A DNA stretch of 64,000 bases from Paenibacillus periandrae. Its GTDB lineage: Bacteria > Bacillota > Bacilli > Paenibacillales > NBRC-103111. The stretch lies in NCBI RefSeq assembly GCF_022458865.1, contig NZ_JAJNMU010000018.1, forward strand, positions 168,527 to 232,526. Reading direction: 5' to 3'. Below the pieces are notes generated by a model. It was not told the DNA's origin. It made no database searches and worked only from the letters and a program-made list of their open reading frames with translations. Positions 37,255 through 46,872 of this stretch are shown one piece after another. Every line of letters starts with the position of its first letter. Positions within the stretch are counted from its first letter, which is position 1. Both the position numbers and the translations under genes were made by a program.

Positions 37255-39018
37255 TCAGATAATTTCCTTTTGAACCATTAGGGATCTGATTTCGCTATCA
37301 CCATTCATTTGGATTTCTACAAGCTTCCTATACCTAGAATTACAGGTTAACAGTTGCTCGTGAGTACCCGATTCCACGATTTCACCGGATTCCAAAAACA
37401 AAATTAGATCCGAGTTAACAATCGTAGATAATCTATGAGCGATTACGATAGTGGTCCCCCCCCTACGTAGTTCATCAATGTTCCGCTGCAGCTGTTCTTC
37501 CGTCTCGCTATCAAGGGCCGAAGTAGCCTCGTCCAAGATAAGGATATCCGGATTTTTCAGTATGGCTCTTACAATGGCCAACCGCTGCCGTTGTCCTCCT
37601 GATAAGGTAACCCCACGCTCGCCAATGATTTCATTAAAACCATCCTTTAGTGTGCCGATAAAATTGTAGATTTGTGCGATTTCACATGCCTCTCTTAATC
37701 TCGCATCGTGAACATTTTTCAGACCGACCATAAGGTTTGTTCTTATGGTGTCAGGAAAGAAAAACGGCTCCTGAAATACCATTGATACCTTCTGTGTCCA
37801 AGATTCATTACGAATCTCATTGATCGGCACATCATCCAGCATGATTTGTCCCGAGCTTGGTTCAATGTGACGAATCAGCAGTTGTGCAATTGTCGATTTC
37901 CCACTTCCACTCGTCCCAACAATCGCTATTTTTTTGCCTAAGGGAATTTCTATATTTAGATTACATAAGTGCATTCTCGACCCGCCTTCGTAGGCGAAAG
38001 AAACATTTTTAAATCTTAAAGTTCTTGCCTTCTCAGGGAACTCTTTATCTCCTTGGTATTGATTTTCGTGCTCCGACCCGAAATTCTCTTGCATGCGATG
38101 CAAGTGTGCGGCCTTCCCTGCAATATCCATAATAAGTTGATATGCGGAATGAAGGGTACCCGTAAACTGTGATATTAGCTGGTACAGCACGACAAATGTA
38201 CCAAGTGTCAGCTCATCCTGGTAAGTAAGATAACCGCCGTAACCCAGAACCATCAAGTTACTAATCCATTTCAGCGGATCGGAAATTAGGAAAGACCTAT
38301 TTTCCATCCAGCCTTCGCGAATGACTGATTTAAAATATTTATTAAATAGTCTCTGGATACGATCAATGGCCCACTGTTGTCTGTTGTATGTTACTGTTTC
38401 TCGAAGGGACGCGATGCTTTCTTCAATACTGACATTCATTCTGCTTTTATTACTTTGCACTTCTCTAGATACAAGCAGCATCTTCCCTGAGGTATATTTA
38501 CCGAGCACTATGTAGATCACACTTATTATCAAGGAAAACAACAGGATCTTTGCACTCGTAAAACCAATGACGAGAACTAAAGCCGCAACCATAATCATTT
38601 GTTGTGTTGCCCTTGGGATCTGGAATGCGATCAACTTACTAGCTTGAGTTATATCATTCGTGAAATATTCAACCATCGTAGCCGTGCGTTTTTTTTGAAA
38701 CTCTTTGGAAGGAAGATTGAAAATGTTCTCCATCATCTTCGTGCTCAAGATGTTCCTGAGCCTTGTTTCATCCTTAGCACATTTGAAAGGCCCCACGACA
38801 TAGAAGATCGAATAGAGAATGTAAGCAACAACCAAAAAGAAGATAGTCAACAGAACTTGGGTATAAGGAGTGTTATCAAAAATCCCGTCGACAATATATT
38901 TCTGCAAATATATTGTGGATAAAAACGTCAATGTCTCCATTGATAACAAGCAGACTGCAAATAAGTACCTTGAGACCAAACGATCTACAGTTTGTAATAA
39001 CCACTTCACACTACCCAT
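37255..39018 (-). CDS. ABC exporter, fused membrane and ATPase domains
   Basis: 587 residues: six TM segments in about 20-300 and an ATPase in about 330-575. Walker A is GTSGSGKST, the signature is LSGGQRQRLAIVRA, and Walker B is ILILDEATSALD. It is a type-IV half-transporter. With the second exporter gene 376 bp upstream it probably forms a heterodimer that exports the cluster product or a precursor and gives self-protection. It is the last gene of the long minus-strand string; no clear terminator follows. Confidence 0.92.
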   Translation of the reverse strand: MGSVKWLLQTVDRLVSRYLFAVCLLSMETLTFLSTIYLQKYIVDGIFDNTPYTQVLLTIFFLVVAYILYSIFYVVGPFKCAKDETRLRNILSTKMMENIFNLPSKEFQKKRTATMVEYFTNDITQASKLIAFQIPRATQQMIMVAALVLVIGFTSAKILLFSLIISVIYIVLGKYTSGKMLLVSREVQSNKSRMNVSIEESIASLRETVTYNRQQWAIDRIQRLFNKYFKSVIREGWMENRSFLISDPLKWISNLMVLGYGGYLTYQDELTLGTFVVLYQLISQFTGTLHSAYQLIMDIAGKAAHLHRMQENFGSEHENQYQGDKEFPEKARTLRFKNVSFAYEGGSRMHLCNLNIEIPLGKKIAIVGTSGSGKSTIAQLLIRHIEPSSGQIMLDDVPINEIRNESWTQKVSMVFQEPFFFPDTIRTNLMVGLKNVHDARLREACEIAQIYNFIGTLKDGFNEIIGERGVTLSGGQRQRLAIVRAILKNPDILILDEATSALDSETEEQLQRNIDELRRGGTTIVIAHRLSTIVNSDLILFLESGEIVESGTHEQLLTCNSRYRKLVEIQMNGDSEIRSLMVQKEII

Positions 39019-39394
39019 TCTGACACCTCTATCTAATCGTTTGAAATCATTGAAGCAAGTCTTATTATGTCAATGCTGAGAATTTGCACATCATTTCGGT
39101 TAGTGTAACGGTTACATTGTCAAAATAATTCCGCTACTTTTATTAATAATGCTGCTATAATTTGCGAATTTTTCTTACATTGTAGCGGTTATAAGCACCC
39201 ACGCAGGTTCTTTGGCCCATCAAGTCATTGCTGGGCTGGCTACGCGATGAGCGATGAGGTGTAGAAGACGTGTTTCCTACGATTCCCCTGAGGGAGACAG
39301 AAGGGAGCGAATGTACCATGATATTGTACAAAACTGAATGACAATATGTGGAAATAATGCGCAAGTTTACATCAATGCATCAGGTTTGTTTTCG
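39019..39394. other. 376-bp gap between the two exporter genes
   Basis: No intact gene is present. It is the only long gap in an otherwise packed string of genes (37255-58482). I see no clear terminator; the bases 39155-39364 are more GC-rich than their surroundings and may be an old insertion or deletion scar. If it carries a promoter, the second exporter may be separately expressed. Confidence 0.4.
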
Positions 39395-41071
39395 TTAATC
39401 ACGCTCGTCCTCTTCCCCAAGATGAATGATCGTGTCAAAAGCAGATAAAGTGGATAACCGATGTGCAACAGCAATAACCGTCGCTCCAACAAACAGCCGT
39501 TCAAGCGCTTTCTTGACCACTTGTTCGGATTCGTTATCCAAAGCGGAAGTCGCTTCATCCAAGAGAATGATCCTGGGGCTCTTCAGAAATAACCGTGCTA
39601 AAGATATTCTTTGCTTTTGGCCTCCGGAGAGCTTGACTCCTCTCTCCCCAACCAAAGTGTTGTAACCGTCCGGTAGTGCGGCTATAAATTCATGGGCGTA
39701 AGCCATTTTCGCAGCATCCATAATTTCCTCATCGGTGGCATCAGGTTTGGCAAATGAAATGTTTTCCCGTATCGTACCACCGAAAAGGTAGCTTTCCTGA
39801 ATGATATATCCTATTTGATCCCGCCAATAATGGGTGTCGATTTCCTTAAGGGGTAGGCCATCGACTAGAATTTCACCATGCGTCGGATCATAAAATCTGC
39901 CGAGCAGTTTTAAGATAGTGGACTTTCCATATCCGCTTTTCCCGATTATTCCAATCTTTTGCCCTTGAGTGATTTGTAAATTGAATTGGTTAAGAACCTC
40001 ATAATCCCTAGATGGATAAGAAAAATCCACATTCCTGAACACGATATTGCCGAACTCTTGTTTCAGGATTATTGGATGGTCACATTCTTTAATGAGGGGC
40101 ATGCTATGTTTTAAGTCGTAAAGAGGTCTGGCCTGGCCCATAATAATATTTTGCTCCGTAGCAAACGTAATGAGCACGGTAATCTCCATCATAACATTGC
40201 TGTACAGAAATAAGAATGCAGCGAATTCCCCTACGGTTAGTCGGCCTGCGTGGGCTAAGATGAAGCCTAGAATGATCAACAGGATCAATCCTACATGAAT
40301 CGTAGCTCTTCGAACCATGCCCTTCATAAAAGAAAAGAAGACCATTTTGTTATAAACGTGGCCAAAATCACTCAATTTCTTTACAAAAGTGTCCATGGAC
40401 CAATTCGCCGAACCGTTTGCTTTAATCTCTGGAACAGAGGAAATCGAATAATAGATGTTTTCATTGATCTCTGATCTCTTTTGAACCATTGACTGTGTAA
40501 AGTTGGTGGCTCTTTTATCGTAATAAGGCCCGACAAAGTAATAGAGAATAAAGCATGGAACAAGTATGAGGGTTAAAAACCAATTAAAGTAAACCATGAT
40601 ACTTAAAGATACGAGAAGGAAAATCGTCTTGGAAATCATATGAGGTATATATAAACGATAAATATCCTGAACACTGGGAAGGTTGACTGTTAATAATGAC
40701 AAGTTCTCCCCAACCTTCGTATTCTCGTAATAAGAAAATCCCAATTCTTGAATATGTCTGATTAAGGATAACAATAAATCCTTAGAACCATTTTCATGTA
40801 TGGTTCTTTGCAGGATATTCCGAAACAAATTCAATACAATCATGACTACGATAAGCCCGATTAATAAATAGAAAAGGTCCCAAAAATAACCGATCTTTCT
40901 CTGCGGAATGATAACATCAACCAGATACCGAACAAGCAATGGAACAGATGCTTCAATGAGCGTGATGATGAAAATGCAAATAACCAGAATAGAGACATAC
41001 TTAATATAAGGCCTTAAATAGGAAACCAACCAATTGTAAATGGTGAAATTCGTTCTTTTCAACTGTTCCAT
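39395..41071 (-). CDS. ABC exporter, fused membrane and ATPase domains
   Basis: 558 residues from the ATG at 41071, which has AAGAAGGA upstream; an ATG at 41098 lacks such a site. TM region is about 15-290, ATPase about 325-555: Walker A GKSGYGKST, signature LSGGQKQRISLARL, Walker B IILLDEATSALD. The short stop-to-start distance from the upstream HAD gene (41103) places it in the biosynthetic operon. Probable partner of the following exporter. Transport of the mature product is inferred from context. Confidence 0.92.
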   Translation of the reverse strand: MEQLKRTNFTIYNWLVSYLRPYIKYVSILVICIFIITLIEASVPLLVRYLVDVIIPQRKIGYFWDLFYLLIGLIVVMIVLNLFRNILQRTIHENGSKDLLLSLIRHIQELGFSYYENTKVGENLSLLTVNLPSVQDIYRLYIPHMISKTIFLLVSLSIMVYFNWFLTLILVPCFILYYFVGPYYDKRATNFTQSMVQKRSEINENIYYSISSVPEIKANGSANWSMDTFVKKLSDFGHVYNKMVFFSFMKGMVRRATIHVGLILLIILGFILAHAGRLTVGEFAAFLFLYSNVMMEITVLITFATEQNIIMGQARPLYDLKHSMPLIKECDHPIILKQEFGNIVFRNVDFSYPSRDYEVLNQFNLQITQGQKIGIIGKSGYGKSTILKLLGRFYDPTHGEILVDGLPLKEIDTHYWRDQIGYIIQESYLFGGTIRENISFAKPDATDEEIMDAAKMAYAHEFIAALPDGYNTLVGERGVKLSGGQKQRISLARLFLKSPRIILLDEATSALDNESEQVVKKALERLFVGATVIAVAHRLSTLSAFDTIIHLGEEDERD

Positions 41072-41102
41072 AGCGTCATCCTTCTTGGTAAGATTCATGA
41101 AT

Positions 41103-41837
41103 TTACCGGTGCTGCGAACCCAATAGCCGGTTGATCATTGGTAACGAGGAAACTTCGAAATATTCCCCTGCAACGTGGACTTTAAATTGGCTTCCCATCT
41201 GGATTCCTTTCATTCCAAGGTGAAGACAGGGCTTTATATCGTGAACGTATGAATCCCCTATCATAACAGTTTGCTCCGCTTTCAGGGCACGGACAGAACG
41301 ACCTAGTCGATCCAGAGCAATCCGAAACGCAGTGTGGCTCGGCTTAGCAGATCGGACTTGAGCAGAACACACCACCACATCAAAATAATCCCTCATTTTT
41401 TTATTCTCTAGAATGGATTCCAGGTTACTATTCCAATTGCTCAGCACTCCCAACACTTTCCCCGAAGCTCTTAGTTGATCCAATAGCTCATATGCCCCGT
41501 CCACAACCCGCCAAGCCTCAGGTCGTTTCATGTACTGCACCAGATTCTGGGCAATACAAACGATATCATTATTTTGGTTTTTCAGAGAAAGTGCGAGAGT
41601 GTACAGCTTGACAAGTTCATCATCTATCCATGTATCGCTTGTCCAAACATCCGGATTTTTTTTGAGCGGCGAATCGAGCAAGCAACTCTGAATATCCTTG
41701 TCGATATCCGTTAAATGGTAGACGCATGTTTTGGTTCCCAATATGCGCTGTATAACTCGTTCAAATTCCTCTGACGGGATTAGTAAGGTTTCGCCAATAT
41801 CAAATAAACAACCCCGGATTTCTTGTAGCTCAATCAT
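41103..41837 (-). CDS. HAD-family hydrolase with altered motif I
   Basis: 244 residues. Motif I reads CLFDIGETLL: the nucleophile Asp is kept, but the second Asp (general acid/base) is Gly, as in a minority of HAD proteins with weak or altered activity. Motif II is VLSNWNS, motif III lysine lies in SAKPSHTAF, and motif IV is MIGDSYVHDIKP. The ATG at 41837 overlaps the previous gene by 8 bp and has GAGGA upstream. Probably a sugar-phosphate phosphatase, or a degenerate form, in the pathway. Confidence 0.82.
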   Translation of the reverse strand: MIELQEIRGCLFDIGETLLIPSEEFERVIQRILGTKTCVYHLTDIDKDIQSCLLDSPLKKNPDVWTSDTWIDDELVKLYTLALSLKNQNNDIVCIAQNLVQYMKRPEAWRVVDGAYELLDQLRASGKVLGVLSNWNSNLESILENKKMRDYFDVVVCSAQVRSAKPSHTAFRIALDRLGRSVRALKAEQTVMIGDSYVHDIKPCLHLGMKGIQMGSQFKVHVAGEYFEVSSLPMINRLLGSQHR

Positions 41838-42627
41838 GTACAAAAAGTTCCTCAATCAAGACCTTTTCAAAATTGATGAGGTCCAGCAGTTCATCTTTCT
41901 TCTGCTTCATATTTCTATTAATGATTTCAATTTCATAAGGACCCGAATAACCAGCGTGGACGAGTGCCTTAGTTAAAGACCGAATCGGTATAATTCCGTC
42001 TCCGATAATAAGCCTGTCCAGTTTGTCTTGTCCTTTTCTACCCCAATCGGATACGTGAACCGCCCCAATATAGGGAATAGATTCCGCATTGATGTGTTGA
42101 GTCAAGTTTTTGTCCCACCATAAGTGGTAATAATCCAAAACAATTCCCACCCGCGTTGAATCATATTGCTGCACAAAATCCAACGCCTCATCAAACTTGC
42201 AGAATAGGCTCATATCTGCATAAATAGGATGCAGGGGCTCAAACAACAATCGCATATCATATTCTTCTAAAAACGGGAGAATTTCTTTAAAGGCAATTTT
42301 CAACTGCTTTAACGAGTTCGCGGAAGTTGAGCATCCCATAGGGCTTGCAATGGTTATAACATCCTTAACACCTATATTATATGATAATTTAATAGCATTA
42401 TACACATCTTCCACAAACGCCGTATAACTTGGTGTGTTAATGCCTGCCGCGGAAAGATTCATAGGGGTTACATCGTATTCGTTCAATATGGCTTTAATCT
42501 CATCTGGAGACATTCCCTGCATGGCATAATAAAACAGACCTATGTTACGAAAGCCATTTTGCGTAAGTAGCTTGATAGAATCCTTAAATCCCATGTCGGC
42601 CAATGTAATTTGACTAATACCGATCAT
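41830..42627 (-). CDS. Sugar phosphate isomerase/epimerase, xylose-isomerase-like TIM barrel
   Basis: 265 residues of the AP_endonuc_2 TIM-barrel family. Metal/active-site segments are visible: LLFEPLHPIYADM, VGIVLDYYHLWWDKN, GAVHVSDWGR and the final GPYEIEIINRNM. Members isomerise, epimerise or dehydrate keto-sugars and inososes (IolE/IolI, DTE). Overlap with the upstream dehydrogenase (ATGA) suggests that the two act in sequence, oxidation followed by isomerisation of a sugar or cyclitol. Confidence 0.87.
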   Translation of the reverse strand: MIGISQITLADMGFKDSIKLLTQNGFRNIGLFYYAMQGMSPDEIKAILNEYDVTPMNLSAAGINTPSYTAFVEDVYNAIKLSYNIGVKDVITIASPMGCSTSANSLKQLKIAFKEILPFLEEYDMRLLFEPLHPIYADMSLFCKFDEALDFVQQYDSTRVGIVLDYYHLWWDKNLTQHINAESIPYIGAVHVSDWGRKGQDKLDRLIIGDGIIPIRSLTKALVHAGYSGPYEIEIINRNMKQKKDELLDLINFEKVLIEELFVHD

Positions 42628-43736
42628 AGATGGCGTGCCCCTCTCACAATTTCAGATAGCTGCTCTAAATCCTTCGTTCCTTCTTGATAACTGATTGTCG
42701 AGTTAACATCTTCTTTAATGAACTTGTAGAAAAAATCCAACTGTAATTTAAAGGCATCGTCATAATGGCATACATGCTGGCTATTTATGGGAATGCCGTT
42801 AATTAGACCGGATCTCTCATAGATCACGGGTAACTCCCGGATAAACGGATTTGGAAAAATAATGGTATATTCCATATCTTCGGTGTAGACCTCGATTTTA
42901 TCGTCCCATGGCTTATCCGTATCAAAAAATGCTCCTATTTCCCATATACATTTCACGTTATTCTCAAATGTCAGAATACCCATAAACATTTTGTGTTTTT
43001 TGACATTCTCTTTGTCGTCTGATTCCAGAGCACCATTTCTTGTGTCCCAAAAAGATACATAATCCACGGAAACAAGTTCGCCTAAGAGATTTCTCACTAT
43101 ATTATAGTTATGGATGCCCAACTCCAGGAGCATTCGAAAATGAATGGCTTCCTCATCCTTTTGAAAGTGGTAACCCTGACAAAGTTTATTTAGAATCAAA
43201 TCGTTGGTGACGCGTTCCTGAGGCTTTAAACTCTTATCTTTTACCACCTGGCTGGATATAGATAGATTGTTCTTAACCCCCGACGCAAATGAATGAATCC
43301 GCACAAGCTTAATGTTTTTACCGGACTGCAACTCGCGCTGCAGATCATCCACAACCGGTATATGTCTCTTCATATAACCGATAAGCATTTTTTTTCCAGT
43401 TTTAGTTATTTTATCCTCTATCTGCTTCGCCTCTTGTATAGTCCAACAGAGAGGTTTTTCGGTAAATATATGCAAGCCTGCATTGAGGGAATCCATAATT
43501 GGTTGGAAATGGTCATGGTTCAATACGAAAACTGCATCCAGTGGCAGCTTTAACATTTCCTGATAGTTGCAAAAAGCATGCGGGATGTTGTATTTCTCCC
43601 GAATTACTTCACTAATTGCCGAACTTAGGTCACAAACAGCCTCAATCTTGAATTTTTCGGAATGAAAGAGGTAATGCAAATGCTTGATCTGGGTGATCTT
43701 GCCTAACCCGATGATGCCTACCTTTAATTTATTCAA
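42624..43736 (-). CDS. Gfo/Idh/MocA-family NAD(P)-dependent dehydrogenase
   Basis: 370 residues. The Rossmann motif GIIGLGKITQIKHL is at the N-terminus; the EKP motif is FTEKPLCWTIQEA with its conserved catalytic lysine, and the C-terminal half is the typical open beta-sheet domain (MLLELGIHNYNIVRNLLGE supplies the conserved His). The family oxidises or reduces sugar and inositol hydroxyl groups. It is translationally coupled to the isomerase gene and is the first of two such enzymes here. Confidence 0.88.
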   Translation of the reverse strand: MNKLKVGIIGLGKITQIKHLHYLFHSEKFKIEAVCDLSSAISEVIREKYNIPHAFCNYQEMLKLPLDAVFVLNHDHFQPIMDSLNAGLHIFTEKPLCWTIQEAKQIEDKITKTGKKMLIGYMKRHIPVVDDLQRELQSGKNIKLVRIHSFASGVKNNLSISSQVVKDKSLKPQERVTNDLILNKLCQGYHFQKDEEAIHFRMLLELGIHNYNIVRNLLGELVSVDYVSFWDTRNGALESDDKENVKKHKMFMGILTFENNVKCIWEIGAFFDTDKPWDDKIEVYTEDMEYTIIFPNPFIRELPVIYERSGLINGIPINSQHVCHYDDAFKLQLDFFYKFIKEDVNSTISYQEGTKDLEQLSEIVRGARHL

Positions 43737-43763
43737 TATTTCACCCCACCTACCAGTCGAAAT

Positions 43764-44657
43764 TTATAATAGGCCATCCATTAAGTTCCCGATATCTTGC
43801 AGATATGGCAGTGAGTCAAATTGTTGAACCTTCCAGCTTGCCGCTTTATGTGCGAATTGAATTGAATCCATCAGGCTATAATGGTTCTTCATAAAATACA
43901 TGAAGCTTCCAAAAAAACAGTCCCCTGCACCAATCGAATTGATAGGGATTACCTGTTCCGTTTCCAAATATCGGATTTGATCCGAAGTAATCCACAATAC
44001 ACCTCTACCGGCGAAAGTCACGAGAACGGCTTGGCAACGTCTTCCTTCAAGTTCCTCCTTAATAAAATGAAAATCCTCTTGTCGAAATGAAAAACCACTG
44101 ACTAATGCATAATTCACTTTATTTAAAATTCGCACTATTGCCTGTTTATACTCATTCAGATGGCCAGAATAGGGGGCGTAACCACAATCTGCAAAAATCT
44201 CCCCCCTGCTTAAGGAGAGGTTATCGAACAAAGGGGCATATTCCGGATATGCAGGAATAAATACAGGCTCGCCGGGTTTTACTTGGTTGAAGAAAGGACG
44301 TAGTGCTTCCATTACCCCATTTTTTGTGTATTCCCCAACCTCCACGGTGAGTCGGGGAGGTTGTTGTTTACTAAGTTGAATACAAACCGTCGTCGTTTTA
44401 CTGTTCTGTTGCCATACAATATGATTGCAGTTCAGTTCTTCCTGCCGCAGAATGCCGGAGATCATTTGCCCGACCGGATCATCACCCAACACACTGTATA
44501 ACTGGACTTCCCCGCCGAAACGATTAATTTGCCTGGCAACGTTCATGGCGTTCCCGCCTGGAGAGAGGGAAACTTGACCGAATGAAAAGACTTCATTTCG
44601 TATATTTTGGTTGATATTGACATGCAAACATCCATCGCCAAAAATATGAAATTTCAC
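43764..44657 (-). CDS. PfkB-family carbohydrate kinase
   Basis: 297 residues. The N-terminal substrate site is SPGGNAMNVARQINRFGG, and the C-terminal signature with the catalytic base is NSIGAGDCFFGSFMYF. PfkB kinases phosphorylate ribose, fructose-type sugars or nucleosides; the hydroxyl acceptor here is unknown. It is 3 bp after the NMP-kinase-like gene, within the operon. With the HAD and PHP phosphatases it suggests that intermediates are carried as phosphates. Confidence 0.88.
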   Translation of the reverse strand: MKFHIFGDGCLHVNINQNIRNEVFSFGQVSLSPGGNAMNVARQINRFGGEVQLYSVLGDDPVGQMISGILRQEELNCNHIVWQQNSKTTTVCIQLSKQQPPRLTVEVGEYTKNGVMEALRPFFNQVKPGEPVFIPAYPEYAPLFDNLSLSRGEIFADCGYAPYSGHLNEYKQAIVRILNKVNYALVSGFSFRQEDFHFIKEELEGRRCQAVLVTFAGRGVLWITSDQIRYLETEQVIPINSIGAGDCFFGSFMYFMKNHYSLMDSIQFAHKAASWKVQQFDSLPYLQDIGNLMDGLL

Positions 44658-44660
44658 CCA

Positions 44661-45329
44661 TCAAACCCCTTTTCTTAAAAAATTCAAAACTTCTTGAAAA
44701 ACGACTTCTTTCCTTTGTTCCGCATTTACAGTTTTTGCCGGCAGCTGTAGTATATCTATAACCCTTTGAATCCGCTCTTGGTGCAGTCTCAACCGATTAA
44801 TGAAGCGGTCGCCGATATCATCAAATCTCTTGATAAGTGGAGTCTGGCACACCGGACATAATCCATTCTCCGAATCCACATTATTAACTCCGTTATCACA
44901 CTGGTCACAAACCATTCTTTTATTAGCGCGGGAGATGGACGTCGCTTCGTTAACGATCAGGTATATAATGCCGTGTATTTGAAAATCATTTCTTCTTATC
45001 ATCTCATTCATAAGGTGTGCCTGTTCTTCGGAGGCGGGAAATCCCTCCATGACAAAGCCTCTGCCCGCATGTTGTTTGATATGCATTTCTGCAGCCTCTG
45101 CAACCAGAAGGTTGGGTAGCCAACCCCGTTCATCAGGGATGGCCAATTCCCCCCATCTAGTCCCTAACTTCTTCTCTCTTTCGAAGAATAATCGGACTGA
45201 AAAATGCCCGATATCTGGATAAATCCTGGATAAGCTCTTAAAAAGCGTGCTTTTACCGGAGGCAGGTGGGCCTAGCAATATAATACGGGGTTGATCAGCT
45301 ACGTCATGCGTTGTTGAGTTGCTCGACAT
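44661..45329 (-). CDS. Adenylate-kinase-like NMP kinase with zinc-finger lid
   Basis: 222 residues from the ATG at 45329 (AAGGGAG upstream; the frame extends to 45377 inside the previous gene). Walker A is LLGPPASGKST; GFVMEGFPASEEQAHL corresponds to the adenylate-kinase GFPR segment but with Ala where the arginine belongs. The lid has four cysteines (CDQCDNGVN ... CPVC). It is not a housekeeping Adk: the context and the altered GFP(R) suggest a different phosphate acceptor, perhaps a pathway sugar phosphate or nucleotide. Confidence 0.75.
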   Translation of the reverse strand: MSSNSTTHDVADQPRIILLGPPASGKSTLFKSLSRIYPDIGHFSVRLFFEREKKLGTRWGELAIPDERGWLPNLLVAEAAEMHIKQHAGRGFVMEGFPASEEQAHLMNEMIRRNDFQIHGIIYLIVNEATSISRANKRMVCDQCDNGVNNVDSENGLCPVCQTPLIKRFDDIGDRFINRLRLHQERIQRVIDILQLPAKTVNAEQRKEVVFQEVLNFLRKGV

Positions 45330-46302
45330 GAATCCATCTCCCTTGTTGGATTGATTGTTCGCATGCAAACAAAGCAAACAGACTACCGATATTCTTCTTG
45401 TAAGATAACTCGTGATTGGACTGTTTGGAATCTATAGCCGTCACAAATTGATTCCATACTTCCTGATTCAATACTTCCAAGGGCGGGGAAACTTCAAGTT
45501 CAAGAAATAATCGGCCGTTCAAATAAATATTCCCTGACCGAATGGTGAGAACTCCATCAGTCCCTTCCATTGTCCATCCCGAATCGAATGCGACGAATTC
45601 CTCGCTCTTGGCGGCAAAGGTGGCGTCATACTGAATAGTAATGCCCGAATTGGTCTTTAAGATCGCCCACAGGGAAGAGTTTCCTTGAAATGGACTCCAT
45701 GAAGGGTTCCAGCTATGGCACAGAACACTTTCGATTTCGCATTGAAAGACGGCCCGCATTATATCGAACTGATGAATCGCCGCCTCATAAAGGGTAGGTT
45801 CGGACATCTTTGATCTCCATTGGTAACCAGGCATCCAGCCCAATCCAGATAAGTTCATGTTTACTTTAACGGTTTCAACTTTTCCTATTAACCCATCCTG
45901 AAGGAGTTTTCTCAATTCCCGAAATACAGGATAATACCGCTTTTGCTGAGCGACGAAGGCGGTTTTTTCAGACTGATTGACCATTTGAACCAACTTCAAA
46001 GCATCCTTCATGTTCGAGCACAGAGGTTTGGCTGTTAACAAGTGCATTCCCTTGGATAAAGCTCTTGCTGCATTGTCATAATGGTGGAAAAATGGGGAAC
46101 AATCTACCAAAATATCTGCCCCGCAGTTTTCCCATTCTCCGTCTGGTAAAAAACACTGCTCATCGCGAAGGCCGAAAAATGCCTTGGCATTTTCTCTGCA
46201 CTCCTTTTTGGGATCAACAACTGCTACAACATCTTGGTTCTTAATAACTTCATACCATAATGTACCAAATCCTCCACATCCGACAAGGACTACCTTATAC
46301 AT
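45304..46302 (-). CDS. Gfo/Idh/MocA-family dehydrogenase, second copy
   Basis: 332 residues. Rossmann motif VVLVGCGGFGTLWYEV; TAKPLCSNMKDA replaces the usual EKP with AKP but keeps the lysine; YEAAIHQFDIMRAVF holds the conserved His-x-x-Asp-x-x-Arg. It overlaps both neighbours (26 bp and 13 bp). The divergence from the first copy suggests that it acts on a different carbon or step. Together they could perform oxidation and later reduction of the same sugar or cyclitol. Confidence 0.87.
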   Translation of the reverse strand: MYKVVLVGCGGFGTLWYEVIKNQDVVAVVDPKKECRENAKAFFGLRDEQCFLPDGEWENCGADILVDCSPFFHHYDNAARALSKGMHLLTAKPLCSNMKDALKLVQMVNQSEKTAFVAQQKRYYPVFRELRKLLQDGLIGKVETVKVNMNLSGLGWMPGYQWRSKMSEPTLYEAAIHQFDIMRAVFQCEIESVLCHSWNPSWSPFQGNSSLWAILKTNSGITIQYDATFAAKSEEFVAFDSGWTMEGTDGVLTIRSGNIYLNGRLFLELEVSPPLEVLNQEVWNQFVTAIDSKQSNHELSYKKNIGSLFALFACEQSIQQGRWIHVEQLNNA

Positions 46303-46796
46303 TTATCTCTCTCCTTAATTAAACGCATGAGAATATCCGAATATATCGGCTCCAAATAGGCGCATAATTCTCCAGCCTTGTATTCCGTCAGACTGGATAC
46401 ATGAACATCCGTTTCAACGGTGGAATTTGTCTTTCTTAAAAATCGAGGCCCTCCCAAATGAATATCAGGCTTACCTTCTTTAAATCGGGAGATCCTTTCC
46501 ATAAGATCATCCGGTTGGACCTTTCCCACAAATTGACACGGAAGGAGTAGTTGAGATTCGCTCACCTTCGTATAAGGAAGACTCTGACCTTCGTAACCGC
46601 TATACTTGCAATGATATGATTTTCCAGATTCATAAGTTGACCTGTCCTGACCCAACTGAAATAATGCAATGAGAGGGATTTCATTAGGATGCGTTGAATA
46701 CCATTCCCCCCAAGTACAGGCCTCCTCATCCATGCTCCTCAAGGTGGACAGGGAGATGGAGAAATAGAGTGAAAGAAAAATCGATATTCTTGTCAT
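46290..46796 (-). CDS. Hypothetical protein of the cluster, 168 residues
   Basis: I do not recognise a family. The sequence has CTWGEWYSTHPNEIPLIALF and YHCKYSGYEGQSLPYTKV blocks with several Trp, Tyr and Cys, looking like a compact soluble enzyme or binding domain. The first ATG at 46796 lacks a ribosome site and adds a hydrophobic FLSLYFSISLS stretch; an ATG at 46733 (MDEEACTWGEW) is the alternative. The 3' end overlaps the next dehydrogenase by 13 bp, so it is part of the operon and probably of the pathway. Confidence 0.65.
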   Translation of the reverse strand: MTRISIFLSLYFSISLSTLRSMDEEACTWGEWYSTHPNEIPLIALFQLGQDRSTYESGKSYHCKYSGYEGQSLPYTKVSESQLLLPCQFVGKVQPDDLMERISRFKEGKPDIHLGGPRFLRKTNSTVETDVHVSSLTEYKAGELCAYLEPIYSDILMRLIKERDKCIR

Positions 46797-46872
46797 TTGA
46801 GGTTCGCTATCTTTGCCGTATATAAACCAGGCACTGCTTCCCCTATGCAGCCCTTCGGTTTGAACTACAGAC

